The position numbers were made by a program, and so were the translations under genes. From Vibrio lentus (GTDB lineage: Bacteria > Pseudomonadota > Gammaproteobacteria > Enterobacterales > Vibrionaceae): a stretch of DNA of 64,000 nt. The stretch lies in the NCBI RefSeq assembly GCF_002875945.1, contig NZ_MCZK01000102.1, positions 124,001 through 188,000 of the forward strand, written 5' to 3'. The notes below the pieces were generated by a model that was given only the letters and a program-made list of their open reading frames with translations, ran no database searches and had not been told where the DNA came from. Below are positions 36,056-43,188 of this stretch, one piece after another; the stretch's first letter is position 1; each line of letters opens with the position of its first letter.

Positions 36056-38488
36056 ATGCCAATATTAAAGAAGCTGTACTTTGTCTTAGTCCCGACCCTA
36101 ATGTTTGTATTCACGATTGCGGGAATCGTTACTTACAACTTTGCATCTAACCACGCCAAACACATGTATTTGGATGAGGTGCAATCTGATGTAAATACCG
36201 CTTTGGTCGCCGCTGAATATGAGCAGCTCGGTTTGTCGTTATTGGTCAAAGATATTGGGTCGTCATTGCAGTTCTTACGCTACATTCAAACTCCTAGTGA
36301 TTACATCACTTTGTCACTTTTGGAGAAACGCGTACTCCGAGTTTTAAACCAAAATCATGTTAATCAATTTGGCCAACGCAACGTCTACATCATTGATCCC
36401 AAGTTCAATCTGACACTTTCCACCTTACGATCTGACCCGTTCGAGGGATTAAAAATCCCCGATACTGTTTACGAACGAGTTTTCGACATATACGCGTCCT
36501 TAATGAACAAAGATGAGCTAACTCAAGAAGGTTTTTCTTACATTTCGGTTAGTGGTGGCCTGAGGTATGCCTATGTCGCAGCGATAGACCCTTATTTAGT
36601 GCCGCAAGATAAACGAACCAAAAACAGTTTAGATCGCTACATTTTGATTGCAGATGGTCCAATGAAACAAATGTCTAGCTTGATGACTCAGTATAACGGC
36701 GACGACAACATGCAACTTATGATTGAGCCCTCATCAAATAAAGAGAACATTGAAAATACTCAGTTCGTTATTCAGTCTTTTGAACAAAGTGAAGACAGCA
36801 TCAATGTAAAAATGACAAGCCGACACTTCCTCGCTCAAGTTGATATTCGTGAACAAAAGTTCGACCAAGAAAAAACAATTATTGCTCAACAAACCATGCT
36901 TGGAAGCGTCGCTACTCTATTTACTATCATGCTTATCGTTCACTTGGTCGTGCGTTATCAATTGGTCAGCCCCCTCAAAGACCTGCTGAATGAAATCTCC
37001 ATTGGTGGTCTCAAACTTAGATACTTCAAACGATCGTCGGGGCAAAGTGAAATTGATGGCTTAAAGAACGCCTATATAGACTCACTGACAGAATTGAAAT
37101 TTGAAGCCGAGTTCGACCAACTCACCAAACTTGCTAATCGACGCTCATTCATACGTCACCTCGATGTTCGCATTAAAAGCTCAATGAAGCCCCGCTGTTA
37201 TTTGGTGTGTTGGGATATCATCGACTTTCGAAAAATCAACGACCTATACGGCGCAAAGGTGGGTGATAATGTACTAATAAGCCTAGCTAAATCGCTTAAA
37301 GAAACGCTGCAAAATCAACAGTCTTCTTTTGGGTTCAGTTGCAGCGATTACTCACTCGCAAGATTGGGCGGAAACCAGTTCATTGCCATCTTGGAAATGA
37401 ATGAAAACCAATCGATAAACGAAGAAATAGAGAACATCAATAACACGCTAACAGGTACGACATTCCTTGATTATTATGGTTTTAGACTTTCGATTGCCAC
37501 TGGCGTACTGCCAGTCGACACACCGAAATTTGAAGAAATATGGCACAGATGCATTGATGAAATGCTAATCAACGCCAAAGCGCACAGTGATGGCGAGAGC
37601 CGCATTGTTTACGGCGAAGAGCTGGTCCATACGCTGGAAAGGCACGATATTATTGAGAAAAGACTTTTGGAATGTTGTGAGAGCGACAACTTTGAACTTC
37701 GTTTTATGCCTATTTTTAATGCTCAAACACTCCATATCGACGGCGCTGAATGTCTCATTCGCTGTCCTGCCCTGTTTGACATTAAAGCAGGGCCAGATGA
37801 ATTCATTCCAGTCGCAGAGAAAAGTAACTTGATCTCCAAACTCGATATGTGGGTTATAAGCACGGCAATCAGGAGCTACAAAGAGCTCTCAGAGATTCAC
37901 AACTACAAAGGCACCTTATCCATCAATATATCAGCGATGGAGCTCTACAATCGTAATTTTGCCGACAACATTCGTAAAGTGATCGAACGTTATCAAGTGC
38001 CTCCCGAAAACATCATTATAGAAATCACCGAAACCAGTTACGTTAAAAGCACGAAACTGACCGTGCAAACCATAGAAAGTCTCCGAAGTTTAGGACTAAA
38101 AGTTTCCCTCGACGATTTCGGCACAGGCTATACCGCGTTCAACCAATTACTTCACTACCCTGTTGACGAGCTTAAAATTGATAAGAGCTTTATAGATAAT
38201 ATCGTCAAGGACAAGGCTGGCCGTAAGATGGTCGAATCAATGGTTAACTTAGGGCACTCTTGTGACACCTTTGTTGTTGGGGAAGGCGTAGAATCGATCG
38301 AGCAATATCATCACCTGCGAAGAGCTAACTGCGACTTAATACAAGGGTACTTCTTTAGCTCACCATTAACTTATATCGAGTTCATTGAATTTGTCCGTGA
38401 CCATAACCCCCGAGCTATTCTAGACCAACAAACAACGGTAGAACCAAGCTCTCACGAAAGGATTGTGGCACTAAAGCAAAAGCAGTAA
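36056..38488 (+). CDS. MbaA-like membrane GGDEF-EAL protein with altered motifs
   Basis: 810 residues. TM helix near 8-28, a ~250-residue periplasmic sensor, TM helix near 285-305, then GGDEF and EAL domains. The diguanylate-cyclase motif is GGNQF (438-442), with the catalytic Asp and Glu replaced, so no cyclase activity is expected. The EAL motif reads ECL (565-567), keeping the metal-binding Glu, and NIS, EITE, DDFGTGYT and EGVE are present, so phosphodiesterase activity is possible. It sits 4 bases after an NspS-like gene, implying that the binding protein modulates it. In V. cholerae MbaA represses biofilm unless NspS-norspermidine is bound. Confidence 0.87.
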   Translation: MPILKKLYFVLVPTLMFVFTIAGIVTYNFASNHAKHMYLDEVQSDVNTALVAAEYEQLGLSLLVKDIGSSLQFLRYIQTPSDYITLSLLEKRVLRVLNQNHVNQFGQRNVYIIDPKFNLTLSTLRSDPFEGLKIPDTVYERVFDIYASLMNKDELTQEGFSYISVSGGLRYAYVAAIDPYLVPQDKRTKNSLDRYILIADGPMKQMSSLMTQYNGDDNMQLMIEPSSNKENIENTQFVIQSFEQSEDSINVKMTSRHFLAQVDIREQKFDQEKTIIAQQTMLGSVATLFTIMLIVHLVVRYQLVSPLKDLLNEISIGGLKLRYFKRSSGQSEIDGLKNAYIDSLTELKFEAEFDQLTKLANRRSFIRHLDVRIKSSMKPRCYLVCWDIIDFRKINDLYGAKVGDNVLISLAKSLKETLQNQQSSFGFSCSDYSLARLGGNQFIAILEMNENQSINEEIENINNTLTGTTFLDYYGFRLSIATGVLPVDTPKFEEIWHRCIDEMLINAKAHSDGESRIVYGEELVHTLERHDIIEKRLLECCESDNFELRFMPIFNAQTLHIDGAECLIRCPALFDIKAGPDEFIPVAEKSNLISKLDMWVISTAIRSYKELSEIHNYKGTLSINISAMELYNRNFADNIRKVIERYQVPPENIIIEITETSYVKSTKLTVQTIESLRSLGLKVSLDDFGTGYTAFNQLLHYPVDELKIDKSFIDNIVKDKAGRKMVESMVNLGHSCDTFVVGEGVESIEQYHHLRRANCDLIQGYFFSSPLTYIEFIEFVRDHNPRAILDQQTTVEPSSHERIVALKQKQ

Positions 38489-38889
38489 CGCTTGCAGTAG
38501 CCGTATTACTAGGGAATCACAGTGACTGATGACCATGGTCGCTTACGCACCTTAATAACCACGGCACCTTAATAACCGCGACAACTTGATCACAGCGACA
38601 AGAATCCTTCTTCTGATGTACTGAGTGATGCTCAATCATTATCTGCACCTCAACCACAAACTATTCACGCAACATACCTTGAACAGCCAATATGCTTCTA
38701 TAAACCAATATGTTCCTATAAGCCAATGCGCCCTATAAAAAGGCAATTAAACAGAATAAGTCTTCATTTGTTCAGCGGAAGCTATTAGCGTTGCAATGCC
38801 AACACCGAATATAGGAGAGGTTTAGGTAGGACAAACTAAGTGTCGGGTGGAATAGAACAATGAAAGCAAGAGGAGCCTTTTGACAAAGC
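38489..38889. other. 400-base convergent spacer with two tandem repeats
   Basis: No gene seen. It holds a 17-bp unit twice (38547-38563, 38564-38580; GCACCTTAATAACCRCG) and an 18-bp unit three times (38685-38738; RRCCAATRYG...). No clear terminator hairpin for either flanking gene. Confidence 0.7.
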
Positions 38890-39915
38890 TTAGCCTTGCA
38901 TGGATGTGAGTAACTCCATCATGTCTTTTGAACTGATGTTTTTCTTATGTCTAACTACGGCGTCAATCATCAACTCTAGATTACCTGCCGAGATGTAATC
39001 ACTGAGTACATCGTTAAATCTCTCTTGAATTTCATCACTCGCATATAAATGGTCAGGAATAAAAAATAAAAACTGACTTCCGCTACTACGGAATGAAATT
39101 GTGCTTTCAGGAATCTTGTCGGTCAGAGACTTAGCAGCAGAACTCACCACGAGATCTCCATATTCAAGTCCATACTTTTGATTAATTTCGCTTAAATTTC
39201 TGATACGTACGAAATAAAGGTCGAAGTTATTGTCTTTCGGGTAGTTGTTTTTAACGAACTTCATTAACGACACTCGATTTCGAAAGCCTGTGATGAAATC
39301 GGTTGAGTAAAGCTTCCTTTTAATAGAGAAGTCCATATAGAAAATGATGCCGGTCATCACCAAGATCACAACAAGAAAAACACTACTGATTCGATGCACT
39401 ACGACTAATTTATCAACCATTGAGGTGTTTTCTTCAATGACAGGGCTTTGTAATCGAAATTTTTCGTTAATAAAATCTACAAGTGTGTGATAACAAATAT
39501 CAACTTTCTTCTGCAAAGACTCCTTAGGTAGGACCCCTTGACTGACTAGCTTTATGGAAGATTCCAAGCTCTTAAACTTCTCAAATTCCGCGGTAAAATA
39601 AGGCTTAAAGTTAGCTGACTTAATGAAATTGGAAGACTCGTTACTATTAATCAATATATCAAAACGGCTCCAAGTAATATCGTATGCTAGCCACAACTTA
39701 TCATAATCAATGGTTTCAGAACGGCTTACCATTAAGAAGTTGGCATATTCTTTTACCAATTGAAAGACGAACCAGGTCGCTTCATTTTGTCTATTTGAAA
39801 AACTCTTATTGATATCGTTAATACGGGTAACACTATAGATATTAACGGTCAGTACCACTGCTGCCAGAGATAACACAGCGATTTTAATAGCAGTCAATGA
39901 CAGCAGCTTTTTCAT
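38890..39915 (-). CDS. Membrane protein with degenerate GGDEF domain
   Basis: 341 residues: TM helix 1 near 8-27, a ~140-residue periplasmic helical domain, TM helix 2 near 172-192, then a GGDEF-fold domain beginning DFITGFRNRVSLMKFV. The active-site motif is SGSQF instead of GGDEF, so it should not synthesise c-di-GMP; it may bind nucleotide or act by protein contact. It starts 9 bases after a periplasmic molybdopterin-fold protein, which is likely its ligand-sensing partner. Confidence 0.8.
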   Translation of the reverse strand: MKKLLSLTAIKIAVLSLAAVVLTVNIYSVTRINDINKSFSNRQNEATWFVFQLVKEYANFLMVSRSETIDYDKLWLAYDITWSRFDILINSNESSNFIKSANFKPYFTAEFEKFKSLESSIKLVSQGVLPKESLQKKVDICYHTLVDFINEKFRLQSPVIEENTSMVDKLVVVHRISSVFLVVILVMTGIIFYMDFSIKRKLYSTDFITGFRNRVSLMKFVKNNYPKDNNFDLYFVRIRNLSEINQKYGLEYGDLVVSSAAKSLTDKIPESTISFRSSGSQFLFFIPDHLYASDEIQERFNDVLSDYISAGNLELMIDAVVRHKKNISSKDMMELLTSMQG

Positions 39916-39924
39916 AGTAAACCC

Positions 39925-40380
39925 TTACAAATGAATATCGCGTATCTGCCAAATCATCTTGGCATGGAAGTCTGTGTTATCAATCTCAGGAGTCGAAGAA
40001 AGTGGGTAAATCAACCAATACGGTCCCTTATCCCTAACAGACATAAACTGGCCATTTTGTTTTATCGCAATGATCGGCTGATAATCATCAAAGTCTTCTT
40101 TAGGTACAGCGATCTTGTAGTCATTCAAAGCAACAAAAGTGACTTGTGATGAAATGGGTAAGTCCATTGTTTCAAGCACGGTTTGTAAAGTCACACCGCT
40201 ATAAACCAACTCTCCATCAACCCAAGGTAACGACGTGGTAATTTCTTTTTGAGGGAGCAATAACAGCTGTTCTCTACTTAATTGATGTTTTTGCCCTAAG
40301 TGGTCGAATACGGTGAGTTCCGATGTCGCGAAAATAGAAAATGAACACAGTGAAAGTATAAACAGAAGTGCAGTTCGCAT
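39925..40380 (-). CDS. Periplasmic molybdopterin-oxidoreductase-fold protein without catalytic Cys
   Basis: About 151 residues: signal peptide (MRTALLFILSLCSFSIFATS), then a small domain like the oxidoreductase molybdopterin-binding fold (YSGVTLQTVLETMDL, VTFVALNDYKIAVP, DKGPYWLIYPL). The mature region has no cysteine at all, so it cannot bind molybdenum through the usual Cys and is probably a binding or sensor domain. The start is ATG 40380 behind GGAG; an ATG 12 bases upstream is less likely. It lies 9 bases before a membrane GGDEF-like gene, forming a third exported-protein plus GGDEF unit in this window. Confidence 0.75.
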   Translation of the reverse strand: MRTALLFILSLCSFSIFATSELTVFDHLGQKHQLSREQLLLLPQKEITTSLPWVDGELVYSGVTLQTVLETMDLPISSQVTFVALNDYKIAVPKEDFDDYQPIIAIKQNGQFMSVRDKGPYWLIYPLSSTPEIDNTDFHAKMIWQIRDIHL

Positions 40381-40401
40381 TTTAAACTCCATTTTAAAAG
40401 G

Positions 40402-40699
40402 TCACTTATCTGAGTCTAGTTCATATTCCTCATTTAATTGGTGTAAGTCGCTCGCTAATTTCAGTCCACCTACCACGTTTCTTCTATATTCAATGAAATC
40501 CCATAATCCTCGGTTTACCGTGCTATTGACGTCGCTCAATTTAAATAAAAACGGCTTTTTTATGGCTAACAAGTAATCCAATTCCCGTGATGAATACGTA
40601 GTGACCAATAAAATTGACAATAAAAATGAGTAACTGAGTAGCGAGAACGCTTATGCATGCATAACCTTTACACCAAGGTGGGTGTTTTCTGAGGATCAT
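40402..40699 (-). pseudogene. Possible small membrane protein gene with a frameshift
   Basis: One frame (from ATG 40699) gives MILRKHPPWCKG and a very hydrophobic helix ending VSHKK; another continues PFLFKLSDVNSTVNRGLWDFIEYRRNVVGGLKLASDL to the stop at 40402. They meet at a run of six A on the coding strand (40556-40561); removing one A joins them as SHKKPFLFKL. The second half has clear coding character but only a TTG start without ribosome site. Either a broken gene, a sequencing error in the homopolymer, or a shorter real ORF (40402-40620). It lies just upstream of the periplasmic gene at 40380. Confidence 0.45.
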
Positions 40700-40736
40700 C
40701 AAGCACTCGCTCTTTTCTTCAATAAGGGAATCAGTA

Positions 40737-41132
40737 ATGAGATTAAATAAGCAAAAGTTTAACCCCATAACCGCACTTTCCATTCTGCTAATGACGGCTG
40801 TCATGAATCCAGTTTATGCAGAATCAAGCGATGAGCAATTCGAACTAGGAAAACAAAAAGCCAAGGTGTGTATGACTTGCCATGGCGTTAATGGTATCTC
40901 AACGCAAGATCCCTACCCTAACCTTCGCGGTCAAAAGGTGGGTTATCTCATCTCTTCTTTAAAAGACTATCAAACAAGGGAGAGAACCAGCGGTTTAGCG
41001 ATCCTCATGCAACAACAAGCCGATACGCTCTCAGACCAAGACATCCGCGATATCTCCTACTTCTATTCAATGCTCGGCAATGAATCAAATTCAGATAGCG
41101 ACTCAAAATCAGACAGCAGTTCAAAACTGTAG
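40737..41132 (+). CDS. Monohaem cytochrome c of the cbb3-like cluster
   Basis: 131 residues: a signal peptide ends near residue 28 (NPVYAES), and one haem site CMTCH near residue 45 is followed by NLRGQKVGYLISSLKDY, typical of small class I cytochromes (c5/c4 half type). The last 20 residues are a low-complexity Ser/Asp/Lys tail. It ends 15 bases before ccoN and is presumably the electron donor to, or a subunit of, that oxidase. Confidence 0.87.
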   Translation: MRLNKQKFNPITALSILLMTAVMNPVYAESSDEQFELGKQKAKVCMTCHGVNGISTQDPYPNLRGQKVGYLISSLKDYQTRERTSGLAILMQQQADTLSDQDIRDISYFYSMLGNESNSDSDSKSDSSSKL

Positions 41133-41147
41133 GCAAGGAGCCTTGTT

Positions 41148-42584
41148 ATGGAACAAGTGACAACGCAGTACAGCATTAAAGTCGTGAGATACTTTATCAT
41201 CGCCTCTTTAATCTGGGCTTTTGTGGGTATGATCATCGGCGTGATCCTCGCCGCTCAATTGTATTGGCCTGTACTCAATTTCGATTCTCAATATTTCCAA
41301 TTTGGACGTCTTCGTCCATTGCATACCTCGGGCGTTATTTACGGGTTTGTGGTCAATATTTTAATGGGTACGTCACTCTACATTGCCCAACGAACGGGTC
41401 ATTGCGGGCTGTTCAACAAAAGTTTGTCATGGATGGTCTTTTGGGGATGGCAATTTATTCTGTTACTTGCGGTCGTTTCCTTACCCGCGGGTCACACCAG
41501 CTCAAAAGAGTATGCAGAACTTGAATGGCCAATCGACTTAATGATTGTGTTGGTTTGGGTGCTCTATGCAGTGTTGTTCTTTGGCACCCTTGCCAAGAGA
41601 AAAGTGAGCCATATCTTCGTGGCCAACTGGTTTTTTGCTGCTTTCATTATCGTTGTTGCCATGATTTTCATTGTGAACAATCTTGCGATGCCGGTCTCGG
41701 CCATGAAGTCTTACTCTGTATTCGCAGGCGCTCAAGATGCGATTGTTCAATGGTGGTGGGGGCATAATGCCGTCGGTTTCTTACTGACTGCTGGTGTGAT
41801 TGGTATGAACTACTATTTCATACCCAAAGCGGCCGATCGACCTATCTATTCCTACCGTTTGTCTGTCATCCATTTCTGGGGCTTGGTCGGCTTTTACACG
41901 TGGGCCGGAACGCACCACTTAGTTTATTCTTCCGTTCCCATCTGGATTCAAAACATCGGAATCGTGATGTCGTTGATATTATGGCTCCCTTCCTGGGCCG
42001 GTGCGTTCAATAGCGCAATGACCCTGCTTCAAAACAAAGAAAAGCTGAAGTCCGACTACATTCTTTTATTCTTTTTCTCAGCGATTCTTTACTACTGCTT
42101 GGCGACATTCGAAGGCCCGCTACTTGCTATTCGCTGGTTCAACATGGTGGCGCACAACACCGAATGGATAATCGGTCACGTACATTCCGCAGCACTCGGA
42201 TGGGTAGGAATGTCAGGGATAGCGGTTTTTTACTATTTCATTCCGCGCTTGTGGGGCCAAACCGAACTCTGGTCACGACGTCTCATTAAATGGCACTTCT
42301 GGCTTGCTCATGCTGGCGTGGCGATTTATGCGATCGCACTTTGGGTCGCAGGTATTGGTGAAGGTTATATGTGGCTCGCTCAAAATGAAAATGGCGAACT
42401 GATTTACAGTTTTGTAGAAGCGATGGACTTCAAAGCACCTTGGTTGTTCTTACGATTCTTTGGCGGTGCGCTGTTTGTTCTGGGTTTATTCCTAATGGCA
42501 TTTAACTTATTTAAGACCGTTCGTATGCCAGTAACACTTGATGCTAAACACGCTTATAGCGAAGGAGGCTTAAATGATGAGTAA
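41148..42584 (+). CDS. ccoN: cbb3-type cytochrome oxidase subunit I
   Basis: 478 residues, about 12 TM helices. Haem-copper ligands are visible: His in RPLHTSGVIYG, the CuB His in WWWGHNAVGF, the HH pair in TWAGTHHLVY preceded by Tyr, and paired His in IGHVHSAALGW. These match CcoN, though AHNTEW replaces the usual SHYTDW, so this is a divergent second copy rather than the standard ccoNOQP enzyme. It reduces O2 to water at the inner membrane. ATG behind AAGGAG. Followed by ccoO with an 11-base overlap. Confidence 0.9.
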   Translation: MEQVTTQYSIKVVRYFIIASLIWAFVGMIIGVILAAQLYWPVLNFDSQYFQFGRLRPLHTSGVIYGFVVNILMGTSLYIAQRTGHCGLFNKSLSWMVFWGWQFILLLAVVSLPAGHTSSKEYAELEWPIDLMIVLVWVLYAVLFFGTLAKRKVSHIFVANWFFAAFIIVVAMIFIVNNLAMPVSAMKSYSVFAGAQDAIVQWWWGHNAVGFLLTAGVIGMNYYFIPKAADRPIYSYRLSVIHFWGLVGFYTWAGTHHLVYSSVPIWIQNIGIVMSLILWLPSWAGAFNSAMTLLQNKEKLKSDYILLFFFSAILYYCLATFEGPLLAIRWFNMVAHNTEWIIGHVHSAALGWVGMSGIAVFYYFIPRLWGQTELWSRRLIKWHFWLAHAGVAIYAIALWVAGIGEGYMWLAQNENGELIYSFVEAMDFKAPWLFLRFFGGALFVLGLFLMAFNLFKTVRMPVTLDAKHAYSEGGLNDE

Positions 42585-43188
42585 AGACTTTACGCATTCA
42601 ATCGTCATTTTAATTGTGACTACCGTTGTCGTCGCCTCCTTCTCTCTGTTGGTTTGGGTAGTGCCAAGCATTGTCCGTGGGGATGATATCGCCAAGGGCA
42701 GCTTAGCGATGCCGCTCACACCTATTGAGTTAGCAGGACGAGACATCTACATCAGTGAAGGCTGTCATGTGTGTCATACGCAAATGGTTCGCCCTATAGA
42801 ACCGGAAGTGAAACGAAATGGTCGTCCGAACAAAGAAGCAGACGATATATACGAGTTTCCTAACTTGTGGGGTTCTAAACGCACGGGGCCAGATCTAACT
42901 AACTTAGGCCGCAAATACTCAGACCAATGGCACGCTATTCATCTAATTGACCCTCGAAAAGTCGTACCTACATCGATCATGCCCGCCTACCCTTGGTTAT
43001 TTGAACAGACACTGTCAGGCGACGATATAAGTGACAATATGGAAACCCTCCGCATACTCGGCGTGCCTTATACCGACCAAGAAATTGGTGACGCTCGATT
43101 ACAAGTAAGAGGAAAAACCAAAGGTGAAGCTCTGATCCGCTATCTACAAAGCCTTGGTAAAGATACGTCACAGGAGGTATCACAATGA
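42574..43188 (+). CDS. ccoO: cbb3-type oxidase subunit II, monohaem
   Basis: 204 residues: N-terminal TM anchor (residues about 8-30), haem CHVCHTQMVRPI and a distal Met in the SIMPAYPWLF segment. The fold and GRDIYISEGCHVCH are typical of CcoO. Starts ATG 42574 (a second ATG follows directly) behind GGAGG, overlapping ccoN by 11 bases and ccoP by 4. No CcoQ gene is present between ccoO and ccoP. Confidence 0.9.
   Translation: MMSKDFTHSIVILIVTTVVVASFSLLVWVVPSIVRGDDIAKGSLAMPLTPIELAGRDIYISEGCHVCHTQMVRPIEPEVKRNGRPNKEADDIYEFPNLWGSKRTGPDLTNLGRKYSDQWHAIHLIDPRKVVPTSIMPAYPWLFEQTLSGDDISDNMETLRILGVPYTDQEIGDARLQVRGKTKGEALIRYLQSLGKDTSQEVSQ

Noticed and set aside
40556..40562. A-AAA-AAG heptamer on the minus strand as a programmed -1 frameshift
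   Set aside because: A -1 shift would move from the tail frame into a frame that stops at once, the opposite of what is needed to join the two halves.
40689..40702. FNR-like CTGAG-GATC-ATCAA upstream of the cbb3 cluster
   Set aside because: Only one half matches, it lies about 35 bases from the start codon, too close for normal activation, and it overlaps the start of a possible divergent gene.
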